Below are positions 1 to 8,404 of a stretch of 12,984 nucleotides of DNA, one piece after another. Position numbers and translations under genes: made by a program. The notes beneath the pieces were generated by a model. That model did not search any database and was not told the DNA's origin. It was given only the letters and a program-made list of their open reading frames with translations. This stretch comes from Alphaproteobacteria bacterium (GTDB lineage: Bacteria; Pseudomonadota; Alphaproteobacteria; UBA8366): positions 1-12,984 of the forward strand of contig JASLSL010000350.1 in the NCBI GenBank assembly GCA_030743445.1, written 5' to 3'. Each line of letters begins with the position of its first letter. Position 1 is the stretch's first letter.

Positions 1-204
1 GACCCCGGCTCCGGCACAGATGCCGACCACCACCGCCACCTCGGCCACCGAATCCGGGCGTAGCACCAGGGGCGTCGCGCCGTGGAAAATCTCGCGGGCG
101 TCGACCAGGTAGGCCTGCTTGTCGGCCTCGGCCTCGATCCAGCCCTTGGGCCCGACCGCAAGCTTCAGGCGCCGGATTACCTCGTCGGGGACGGGTGCGG
201 TCAT
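1..204 (-). CDS. FAD-binding oxidase, N-terminal part (cut by window edge)
   Basis: The first 68 codons of a flavoprotein are visible; the rest lies left of the window. The opening (MTAPVPDEVIRRLK, then VGPKGWIEAEADKQAYL and ATPLVLRPDSVAEVAVVV) is the usual beginning of FAD_binding_4 / GlcD-type oxidases: a short helix, a 'VGPKGW' stretch, then the 'P-xx-VLRP-x-S-xx-EVA-xVV' segment that starts the PCMH-type FAD-binding domain. Members oxidise 2-hydroxy acids such as glycolate, D-lactate or D-2-hydroxyglutarate, with electrons passed to a carrier. The ATG at 202-204 is preceded by GGGA at a normal distance. The gene is divergent from the ornithine cyclodeaminase-like gene, with a 110-base shared upstream region. 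The family call is firm; the substrate cannot be told because the C-terminal domain is missing. Confidence 0.85.
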   Translation of the reverse strand, partial: MTAPVPDEVIRRLKLAVGPKGWIEAEADKQAYLVDAREIFHGATPLVLRPDSVAEVAVVVGICAGAGV

Positions 205-314
205 GCGTGTTCCCGGGTCACGTGGTAGTTGCAGAACGAAACTGGCGGACCGGCGGCGTAGTATCAAGTGTTGCAGGTGCTATGCTGCGGGCGATCACAG
301 GGGGAGACGACACT

Positions 315-1250
315 ATGATCCAGGTCGACGAGGCCGGCACCCGCAAGGCGCTGGCATGGGACAAGTTGGTCGAGGCTTTGGGCAATGTGTTTCGCGACGG
401 CTGCGAATCGCCGCCGCGCCAGCATCTGTTCATCGACGTGCCCGACGAGCCCCAGGCCAAGTTCATGCTGATGCCGGCCTGGCGGGTCGGCGAGTACATC
501 GCGGTCAAGCTGGTCAACGTCTTCCCGGGCAATTCCGAGCGCGGCATGCCATCGGTCAACGGCGCCGTGATTTTGTTCAGCGGCAAGACCGGCGAGGTGC
601 TGGCCCAGATCGACGGCGGCGAGCTGACCTCGCGGCGCACCGCCGGCGCCTCGGCCTTGGCGGCGAGCTATCTCGCGCGCCAGGACGCCAAGCGCATGGT
701 GATGGTCGGCGCCGGGCGGGTCGCGGAGAACCTGATCCCGGCGCATTCCTCGGTACGGCCGATCGAGCAGGTGACGATCTGGAACCGCACCCACGGGAAC
801 GCGTTGAAGCTCGCCGAAAAAATGTCGGCTGCCGGGTTCAATGTGGAGGCGAGCGAGGATTTGGAATCTGCGGTGCGCGAGGCCGACCTGGTGTCGGCCG
901 CGACCCTTGCGGTCGATCCGCTGATCAGGGGCGAGTGGCTGAAGCCCGGCACACACGTGGATCTCGTCGGCAGCTTCAGCACCGACGTGCGGGAATCCGA
1001 CGACGAGGTGATCCGCCGCGCGACCGTGTTCTGCGATACCCGCGAGGGCGCGCCGGTCTCCTCGGGCGACCTCGCCGGGCCGATCGCCGCCGGCATGCTG
1101 ACCGCCGACGACATCCCCGACCTTTTCGACCTGGCGCGCGGAAACCATCCGGGGCGGACCTCCCATGACGAGATCACCGTCTTCAAGTCGGTCGGCGCGT
1201 CCTTGGAGGACTTCGCCGCCGCGGTGCTGGTCTACGAGCAGGTGAAGTAG
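315..1250 (+). CDS. Ornithine cyclodeaminase / mu-crystallin family protein
   Basis: A 311-residue NAD(P)-dependent enzyme of the ornithine cyclodeaminase/mu-crystallin family. Members deaminate ornithine to proline, or reduce cyclic imino acids such as pyrroline-2-carboxylate, or make alanine. The start at 315 is chosen because GGGGGAGA lies just upstream (300-307) and the protein begins where relatives do; the frame is open upstream to 195 but that part is not protein-like. Visible family residues are Lys65 in AVKLVNVFPGN, Arg108 in LTSRRTAGAS, the Rossmann turn GAGRVAENL at 132-140, and Asp224 in LVGSFSTDVRESD, which lies where the catalytic Asp sits in the mu-crystallin branch. That last motif is the 'S-x-D-xRE' form rather than the 'GGDCPGKTE' form of true ornithine cyclodeaminases, so imino-acid reduction or a similar reaction is at least as likely. 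Length is normal for the family. Confidence 0.9.
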   Translation: MIQVDEAGTRKALAWDKLVEALGNVFRDGCESPPRQHLFIDVPDEPQAKFMLMPAWRVGEYIAVKLVNVFPGNSERGMPSVNGAVILFSGKTGEVLAQIDGGELTSRRTAGASALAASYLARQDAKRMVMVGAGRVAENLIPAHSSVRPIEQVTIWNRTHGNALKLAEKMSAAGFNVEASEDLESAVREADLVSAATLAVDPLIRGEWLKPGTHVDLVGSFSTDVRESDDEVIRRATVFCDTREGAPVSSGDLAGPIAAGMLTADDIPDLFDLARGNHPGRTSHDEITVFKSVGASLEDFAAAVLVYEQVK

Positions 1251-1261
1251 GGCGGGCGACC

Positions 1262-1375
1262 CTAAACCTGGCCTTTGCGGTAGGAGCGCTTGGTCGCGAT
1301 CTTGCCGTCGCGGATCGTCAGCACGTCGACTCGATCGAGTCCGCCGTGACCGAGGTGGACCGGCCAACCGGTGCC
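1262..1375 (-). pseudogene. Remnant: C-terminal end of a SnoaL-like gene
   Basis: Read on the minus strand, this encodes about 37 residues ending VDVLTIRDGKIATKRSYRKG-QV and a TAG stop. These match the C-terminus of the intact SnoaL-like protein encoded at 3544-3918. Bases 1275-1330 are identical to 3557-3612 (56 of 56). Toward the 5' side of the gene the nucleotide match stops abruptly, although the protein can still be aligned over GT..PV, with nine residues between PV and VDVL in both copies. Upstream of that, the frame continues to an ATG near 1450 but the translation has no resemblance to the family, so no intact gene exists. It is best read as the tail of a lost paralogue, or of a duplicated copy, left between the cyclodeaminase gene and the chemoreceptor. 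Expression is not expected. Confidence 0.75.
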
Positions 1376-1487
1376 GAAGGAAGAAAGCGCCCCGGATGTG
1401 ACCCTGCCGGGACTCCTGAAGCAGGTCATCGGCTCACAGCCTGCGGACACCAGCGAAGTCCAATCGAGCGGCCAATAGTTCGGCCGA

Positions 1488-1502
1488 TTAACCCGCCATT
1501 AA
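1488..1502. promoter_or_regulatory. CtrA-type box upstream of the chemoreceptor
   Basis: The sequence TTAA-CCCGCCA-TTAA matches exactly the TTAA-N7-TTAA consensus of CtrA, the response regulator that controls cell cycle, flagella and chemotaxis genes in alphaproteobacteria. It lies 91 bases before the chemoreceptor start at 1594, in an AT-rich island (about 1480-1560) that contrasts with the GC-rich surroundings. Two further TTAAC half-sites follow at 1516 and 1530, not at the N7 spacing. The place and the target gene type fit CtrA control of motility genes. No clear -35/-10 pair was picked out. The rest of the 1376-1593 gap holds nothing else recognised. Confidence 0.55.
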
Positions 1503-1593
1503 CTAATTCTCCTTATTAACCGAGGGGATTTAACAAGCCAACCGATTCGGGCAGGGCTGTAAATCGTATGGGCCCCGTTTTATGAGGATAATT

Positions 1594-3465
1594 ATGTTCC
1601 AATCCAACAAATGGTACGGTTCGCTGAGCTTCTTCAAGCGGAGCGTCTTTTGGCAGCTGGTGCTGCTGATCCCGGTGCTGATGGTGCTCTGCATCGTCGG
1701 AATTTCGTTCATTTTGCCGCAGCAGGTTGCGGACAACACCCGCGACGACGCTATCCAGGCCGCGGTTCAGACCGTCGGCCAGTTCAAGACGTTGCGCGGC
1801 TACTATGTCCGGAACGTCGTCAAGAAAGTCGTAGCGGACGGGAATCTGAAGCCGTCGATCACGCACAAGTCGGAACCGAAATCGATTCCGTTGCCGGCGA
1901 CGATGATCCACGACATGAGCGCTCTTCTCGCCAAAGAGGACACCACCGTCAACCTGTACAGCGCCTATCCCTACCCCAACAGGAGCAAGCGGGCTCTGGA
2001 CGATTTCCAGCAGGCGGCGTGGCAATACCTCAGCGCCAATCCCGACGGCGTGTTCACGCGGCGTGAAACCAACGCCGACGGCAAGCCGGTCGTGCGCGTG
2101 GGCGTCGCCGACAAGATGATCGCGAAGGGTTGCGTCAACTGCCACAACAAGCATCCCGATTCGCCCAAGGTCGACTGGAAGCTGGGGGACGTTCGCGGCG
2201 TTCTCGAAGTCGCCACGGTGATCGAGGCGCAGCTTGCCAACGGCGCGCAATTGAACATGACGATCATGTCGCTCGTCGCGGTGACGGGTTTGATCATCCT
2301 GCTCGCCAGCGTGTTCTTCGCACGGCGCGTGTCGGTGCCGATGAGCAGCCTGTCCAATGTCCTGGCGCGGCTCAGCGACCGCGACTACACGGTCGAGGTG
2401 CCGAATACCGGTCGCCAGGACGAGCTGGGCGCTATCGCCAAGGGGTTGCAGGAGTTCAAGGAAAAGTCGATCGAGACCGATCGGATGAAGGAGGAACAGG
2501 AAGAGGCGAAGCGAGTGGCCGACGAGAAAGAACGGCGCGCCGAGGAGGAAAAACAGCGCGCCGAGGCGGAAAAACTGCGCGCCGAAGAAGAGGAAAAGCA
2601 ACGCGCCGAAGAGGAAAAGCGCGAGCTGATGGCGCAGATGACAAGCGATTTCGAGGCCAGCATCGGCGGCGTCGTGAATTCGGTCGCGTCGGCATCGACC
2701 AGAATGCAATCCTCGGCGGAGACCATGTCCTCCAGTTCCGAAGAAACCAACAGCCAATCGACTGCGGTCGCGGCCGCAGCCGACCAGGCCTCAGTTAACG
2801 TCCAGACCGTGGCGACCGCGGCCGAGGAGCTCTCGAGCTCGATCCTCGAGATCGGCCGCCAGGTCACGCATTCGACCGAGATCACCGGGGCGGCGGTCAC
2901 CGAGGCCCAGCGCGCCGACGAGATGGTGCAGGGGCTCGACGCCGCGGCGCAGAAGATCGACGAGGTCGTGGAACTGATCACCGACATCGCCGAGCAGACC
3001 AACCTCTTGGCGCTCAACGCCACGATCGAGGCGGCCCGCGCCGGCGACGCCGGCAAGGGCTTCGCGGTGGTGGCCTCCGAGGTCAAGAGCTTGGCTGGTC
3101 AGACCGCCAAGGCGACCGAGGAAATCAGCACCCAGATCGGTGGCATCCAACGGGCGACCCAGGACTCGGTCGGCGTGATCAAGGGGATCACCAACACGAT
3201 CGAGGAGATCAACCAGATCTCGACCACCATCGCCAGCGCCGTCGAGGAGCAGAACGCGGCGACGCAGGAGATCGCGCGCAACGTCGAGCAGGCGGCGAGC
3301 GGCACCCAGGAGGTGTCGACCAACATCGCCGGCGTCACCGAGGCCGCCTCCGAGAGCGGTCGGGTGGCGAGCGACGTGTTGTCCGCGGCGGGCGAGCTCA
3401 CCTCGCAGTCCGACAAGCTGCGCAAAGAGGTCGACAAGTTCCTCGCCGGTATGAAAGTGGCGTAA
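1594..3465 (+). CDS. Methyl-accepting chemotaxis protein with heme c-type Tll0287-like sensor domain
   Basis: A 623-residue transmembrane chemoreceptor. The start at 1594 is chosen over 1582 because GAGGA (1584-1588) sits five bases before it. Order of parts: TM1 (about 19-41, FWQLVLLIPVLMVLCIVGI), an extracytoplasmic DUF3365/Tll0287-like sensor domain (about 45-218), TM2 (about 222-245), HAMP (about 246-298, with the typical DELGAI), a charged coiled coil of heptad-like repeats (314-342), and the MCP signalling domain (about 360-600). The hairpin tip reads EQTNLLALNATIEAARAGDA near 467-486, the CheA/CheW contact region. The sensor domain carries CVNCH at 180-184, a CxxCH heme c attachment motif followed by a GDVRGVLEV strand, as in Tll0287-like proteins. 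Redox, oxygen, nitric oxide or another heme ligand is therefore a reasonable inferred stimulus. The gene stands alone with its own CtrA-type box and terminator; no che genes are adjacent. The 5' half is visibly less GC-rich than the signalling half. Confidence 0.95.
   Translation: MFQSNKWYGSLSFFKRSVFWQLVLLIPVLMVLCIVGISFILPQQVADNTRDDAIQAAVQTVGQFKTLRGYYVRNVVKKVVADGNLKPSITHKSEPKSIPLPATMIHDMSALLAKEDTTVNLYSAYPYPNRSKRALDDFQQAAWQYLSANPDGVFTRRETNADGKPVVRVGVADKMIAKGCVNCHNKHPDSPKVDWKLGDVRGVLEVATVIEAQLANGAQLNMTIMSLVAVTGLIILLASVFFARRVSVPMSSLSNVLARLSDRDYTVEVPNTGRQDELGAIAKGLQEFKEKSIETDRMKEEQEEAKRVADEKERRAEEEKQRAEAEKLRAEEEEKQRAEEEKRELMAQMTSDFEASIGGVVNSVASASTRMQSSAETMSSSSEETNSQSTAVAAAADQASVNVQTVATAAEELSSSILEIGRQVTHSTEITGAAVTEAQRADEMVQGLDAAAQKIDEVVELITDIAEQTNLLALNATIEAARAGDAGKGFAVVASEVKSLAGQTAKATEEISTQIGGIQRATQDSVGVIKGITNTIEEINQISTTIASAVEEQNAATQEIARNVEQAASGTQEVSTNIAGVTEAASESGRVASDVLSAAGELTSQSDKLRKEVDKFLAGMKVA
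2533..2619 (+). repeat. Tandem heptad repeats coding a coiled coil
   Basis: Four consecutive units of 21, 21, 24 and 21 bases encode RRAEEEK, QRAEAEK, LRAEEEEK and QRAEEEK. They form a charged alpha-helical segment between the HAMP domain and the signalling domain of the chemoreceptor (residues 314-342). The third unit has one extra Glu, which would put a skip residue in the heptad phase. The units are similar at DNA level too (a shared GCGCGCCGA core in most), so growth by in-frame slippage or unequal crossing is likely. Confidence 0.85.
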
Positions 3466-3487
3466 CACTCCATACCGCACACGATAG

Positions 3488-3525
3488 CGGGCCGGTGGTT
3501 AAGTCGACCGCCGGCCCGTTTTTTT
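3488..3525 (+). terminator. Rho-independent terminator of the chemoreceptor gene
   Basis: An 11-bp stem (3488-3498 pairing with 3508-3518, one G-T wobble) closes a nine-base loop and is followed by seven T (3519-3525). It starts 22 bases after the chemoreceptor stop codon. The T run is on the plus-strand side only, so it ends the chemoreceptor transcript; the convergent SnoaL-like gene would not use it as a classic terminator. Confidence 0.93.
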
Positions 3526-3543
3526 GCGATCGGGGTCGGTGTT

Positions 3544-3918
3544 TTAGATCTGACCCTTGCGGTAGGAGCGCTTGGTCGCGATCTTGCCGTCGCGGATCGT
3601 CAGCACGTCGACCAGATGGGTCTCGTAGGGCTCGCCGCCGACCGGGGTGCCGGTGGTGACCGATTCGACGACCGCGAACTCGGCCGTCACCAAGTGGCGG
3701 ATTTCCTCGAAGTGCAGGTCCGGGACCTTTGCGAACACCGCCGCCGCCAGCTCGCGCGCCGCCAGCTTGCCCTCGGCGCGCTCGCCGTAGGGCTGGGTCC
3801 CGAACGAGGCCTCGAACACCACGTCGTCGGTGAACATGTCGACGATGCCGTCGACATCGTGCTCGTCCCACACCCGGTTGAACCGGTCGATGAACGCCTC
3901 GCCGTCGAAATCCGCCAT
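3544..3918 (-). CDS. SnoaL-like / NTF2-fold protein
   Basis: A 124-residue protein of the SnoaL-like branch of the NTF2 fold: a cone-shaped alpha+beta barrel found in polyketide cyclases, epoxide hydrolases, ketosteroid isomerases and many small proteins of unknown function. The N-terminal helix with FNRVWDEHDVDGIVDMFTDDVVFE, then a 'YGERAEGKLAAREL' segment and the final strands HLVDVLTIRDGKIATKRSYR, are typical. Length is normal. The ATG at 3916-3918 has an excellent ribosome binding site (AGGAGG five bases upstream). It lies 99 bases downstream of the HAD-like gene on the same strand, so the two may share a transcript. Its last 56 coding bases are duplicated exactly at 1275-1330. The substrate or ligand is not known. 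Confidence 0.88.
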   Translation of the reverse strand: MADFDGEAFIDRFNRVWDEHDVDGIVDMFTDDVVFEASFGTQPYGERAEGKLAARELAAAVFAKVPDLHFEEIRHLVTAEFAVVESVTTGTPVGGEPYETHLVDVLTIRDGKIATKRSYRKGQI

Positions 3919-4017
3919 CTCGCCCTCCTCTCGGCCCCGCGGTCAGCCCCCTGGGTCAGCCATGAGAGATCAGCCTAACCGCAGGGCGGCCGGGACGGAA
4001 GGCTTGGCGCGCGCCCC

Positions 4018-4740
4018 CTAAACCTCGACGCCGAGCTGCTTCGCCAAGTCCGGGAAGGTGTCGGCGACGATGTCGTGGATCGGGTTCGGCTCCGGGTCGG
4101 GCGGGCCCGCGGGGCCCCACTCGTCGGGCCGCTTGACGAAGGCGGTCTTGAAGCCGACCGCCTTGGCGGCGTCCAGGTCGAAGTTGTGGCACGCCACCAT
4201 GCAGCACTCGCCGACGTCGAGCTGCAGGAACTTGGCCGCCGTCTGGTAGGCATCGGGCAGCACCTTGTACTTGCCGATCGCCTCGCAGCTGATCACCGCG
4301 TCCCAGCTGATGCCGTTGCGCCTCGCGGTTTCGATGATGATCCGGAAGCTCAGGATCGTGAACGAGGCGCAGTAGAACTTCTCGCGCAGCTTCGGCAGCA
4401 CCGCGGGGAAGTCGGGCCAGCACTCGAAATTGTGCGCCCGGTCCCAGGCGATGGCGTGGCGATCCTCGTCCGTGAACTCGTCGAGCCCGAACTCGGCGCA
4501 AATCTCGTCGAGTGCCGCGCGGTGCGCGTTGTCGAAGTTGTAGGCCGGCGGCTCGTGCTCGCCGAGGTTCAGCATTTTGCCGAGCGAGCGGCGGCGCAGT
4601 TCGTTGGTGATCGCCGGCCAGTCCTTCTCGAGGCCGTATTTGGCGCCGACATCGGCCAGCGCGGTCGAGAACCCGGTGTGCCAATCGAGGATCGTGCCGC
4701 CCGTGTCGAAGGTCAGCGCCTTGATGTCGCCGAGACTCAT
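4018..4740 (-). CDS. Haloacid dehalogenase-like (HAD) hydrolase
   Basis: A 240-residue HAD-superfamily protein resembling type II (S)-2-haloacid dehalogenases. Motif I is FDTGGTI with the nucleophile Asp12; the Lys of motif III is in GKYKVLPDAY (Lys159); motif IV is MVACHNFDLDAAKAVG with Asp188. By alignment from memory with the L-2-haloacid dehalogenase of Pseudomonas sp. YL, the Ser-Asn after strand 2 is Ser-Phe here (ILSF, 129-132), and the Ser/Asn of motif IV are replaced by Ala/His. True dehalogenation is therefore uncertain; a phosphatase or another HAD reaction is possible. The ATG at 4738-4740 is preceded by GGGGGAGGA. The gene is divergent from the CoxL-like gene and lies upstream of the SnoaL-like gene on the same strand. 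Confidence 0.87.
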   Translation of the reverse strand: MSLGDIKALTFDTGGTILDWHTGFSTALADVGAKYGLEKDWPAITNELRRRSLGKMLNLGEHEPPAYNFDNAHRAALDEICAEFGLDEFTDEDRHAIAWDRAHNFECWPDFPAVLPKLREKFYCASFTILSFRIIIETARRNGISWDAVISCEAIGKYKVLPDAYQTAAKFLQLDVGECCMVACHNFDLDAAKAVGFKTAFVKRPDEWGPAGPPDPEPNPIHDIVADTFPDLAKQLGVEV

Positions 4741-4832
4741 GATCCGTGTCCTCCCCCTGTGAATTCGGCGGCGAGATTATAGGAAACGCCGCTCGGATAA
4801 CACCGCCCGCGCCCTCAAACCTTCGTGACCGG

Positions 4833-4859
4833 GTGACGTGCGGGATTTCCATGTATAAT
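4833..4859 (+). promoter_or_regulatory. Possible sigma70-type promoter for the CoxL-like gene
   Basis: A perfect TATAAT at 4854-4859 stands 67 bases before the proposed GTG start. Upstream, GTGACG (4833-4838) matches four of six positions of TTGACA, but at 15 bases spacing, which is short. A start site near 4866 would put the 4868-4896 hairpin at the very 5' end of the message. Confidence 0.35.
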
Positions 4860-4867
4860 CGGGGGCA

Positions 4868-4896
4868 GGAACGACGGCGCCGCGAGGCGCCGTTCC
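4868..4896 (+). other. Strong hairpin in the leader of the CoxL-like gene
   Basis: Eight perfect base pairs (4874-4881 with 4886-4893) enclose the GNRA-type tetraloop GCGA. After a three-base bulge (4871-4873) the stem continues with GGA/TCC. There is no T run after it, so it is not a simple terminator. It lies 30 bases before the GTG start and just after the TATAAT, so it would form in the 5' leader, where it could stabilise the message or affect translation. It could also be a chance GC palindrome. Confidence 0.5.
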
Positions 4897-4925
4897 GTGT
4901 GTCGACCTCTTCCGGGGAAATAAAC

Positions 4926-7265
<2,340 letters not shown>

Positions 7266-7286
7266 GCATTCGGGTACGGCCTCCGG

Positions 7287-7434
7287 CCCTCACCCGCTCG
7301 CATTCGCTCGCCACCCTCTCCCACTGTCGCGGGAGAGGGTTATCCGTCCAAGGCGCGACGTAAAATCCCTCTCCCGTGATAGCGGGAGAGGGAGGGGCCC
7401 AATCGAACGACGTGAGATTGGGAGGGTGAGGGGG
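7287..7434. repeat. Palindromic intergenic element, copy A (three hairpins, terminal inverted repeats)
   Basis: The element is bounded by CCCTCACCC (7287-7295) and its complement GGGTGAGGG (7424-7432). Inside are three hairpins: CCCTCTCCC/GGGAGAGGG (7314-7322 with 7331-7339), an 11-bp stem (7366-7376 with 7383-7393), and CCCAATC/GATTGGG (7398-7404 with 7416-7422). It fills the gap between the convergent CoxL-like and MBL-fold genes. The first 36 bases (7287-7322) are identical, inverted, to 12948-12983 in copy B. It encodes no protein. The likely type is a MITE- or REP/BIME-like repeat; it may also end transcription from both sides. Downstream, 7435-7503 holds only a small GGGCGGC/GCCGCCC palindrome straddling its edge. 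Confidence 0.85.
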
Positions 7435-7503
7435 CGGCTTGCCGCCCTTAGCGTATCGTCACGACGACGCGACCCGGCGCGCTGCGGCCCCGCACCCCGA
7501 CCC

Positions 7504-8382
7504 TCACCAGTCCTGGTCGTCGTATTGGAAGCGAAAGCCGTCGCCGTTGCGGGCGATCCTTCCCGACGACGGCAGCGGGAAGTGGCACATGCAGACCAGG
7601 GTCGTGGTCTCGGCATAGCGATCGAGGAATTCGCGTCGGGTGTTGCGCGCCATCTCCACGTCCCAGTCGGGCATCGCCGGCCATTCCGGGTGCAGGCACT
7701 GGACCGGCGAGTGCATGATGTCGCCGGCCATCACCGCGTCGGCGCCGTTGGAGGCGAACTTGATCGAGAAATGGTCCGGCGTGTGTCCCGGCGAGGGCTC
7801 CAACCAGACCTCGTCGTCGAGGGTGAAATCGCTGTTCACCATTTGCGCCTGCCCGGACTCGACGATCGGCAGCACGCTGTCCGCGAACGCGAGGGTGACC
7901 GAGGGATGCTCCTCCCGGCTCCAAACGTCGAACTCCTTCAGCGAGATCACGTATTTCGCGTTCGGGAAGGTCGGGACCCAGCGGCCGTCGACCAGCTTGG
8001 TGTTCCAGCCGACATGGTCGTGGTGCAGGTGGCTGCACATCACGTAGTCGATGTCCTCGGGCGCCACGCCGTGCGCCGCCAGGCCGGCCATGTAGGTATG
8101 GTCAGTCTTCATGTGCCAGGCCGGACGGTGCGGCCGGTTCTTGTCGTTGCCGATGCAGGTGTCGAGCAGGATGGTGTGATGGGTCGTCCGCAGCAAATAG
8201 CTCTGCATCGGCAGCAGGATCTCGCCGGTCGCGGCGTCGAGCGCGTTCTCCGCCTTCAGCCAGTCGAGATGCGGCGCCCAATCGTCCTCCGTCGTCTCGG
8301 GAAAGAAATCGAGCGCCGGAAAGGATTGGGTCAGCTCGAGAACGCGCGAGATCGTCAGGTCGCCGATTTTCCGTCCGGTCAT
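7504..8382 (-). CDS. MBL-fold metallo-hydrolase
   Basis: A 292-residue metallo-beta-lactamase-fold hydrolase with a complete two-metal site: HLHHDH (118-123, giving His118, His120, Asp122, His123), His200 in SPGHTPDH, Asp221 in AGDIMHSP, and His267 in MCHFP. The layout, with THHTILLDTCIGNDK before the first motif and DGRWVPTFPNAKYV after it, resembles the lactonase / methyl-parathion-hydrolase side of the superfamily, but no substrate can be assigned. The start at 8382 (MTGRKIGDL) is preferred to 8430 because AGGGAG stands six bases upstream and the extra 16 residues are not family-like. No signal peptide is seen, so the protein is cytoplasmic. It lies 22 bases after the DUF333-like lipoprotein gene on the same strand, probably one transcript. 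Confidence 0.92.
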   Translation of the reverse strand: MTGRKIGDLTISRVLELTQSFPALDFFPETTEDDWAPHLDWLKAENALDAATGEILLPMQSYLLRTTHHTILLDTCIGNDKNRPHRPAWHMKTDHTYMAGLAAHGVAPEDIDYVMCSHLHHDHVGWNTKLVDGRWVPTFPNAKYVISLKEFDVWSREEHPSVTLAFADSVLPIVESGQAQMVNSDFTLDDEVWLEPSPGHTPDHFSIKFASNGADAVMAGDIMHSPVQCLHPEWPAMPDWDVEMARNTRREFLDRYAETTTLVCMCHFPLPSSGRIARNGDGFRFQYDDQDW

Positions 8383-8404
8383 ATCTTGCTCCCTATGCTT
8401 CAAA

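Noticed and set aside
264..1367. Long minus-strand open frame (367 codons) across the cyclodeaminase-like gene
   Set aside because: It is antisense to a clear family member, rich in Arg, His, Gly and Ala as expected from a GC-rich shadow frame, and has no domain resemblance.
1376..1450. The upstream part of the short minus-strand frame as a real start of a 62-residue protein
   Set aside because: Only the C-terminal 37 residues resemble the SnoaL-like family; the preceding residues are unrelated, and no ribosome binding site supports an expressed gene.
1516..2757. Minus-strand open frame of 413 codons opposite the chemoreceptor sensor half
   Set aside because: Its composition (long Phe/Leu and His/Arg/Asp runs) is the mirror of the coiled-coil and TM coding sequence; no family match and no ribosome binding site.
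7287..7434. CRISPR array
   Set aside because: The repeated GGGAGAGGG blocks are arms of hairpins with irregular short gaps, not regular direct repeats with unique spacers, and there are no cas genes.
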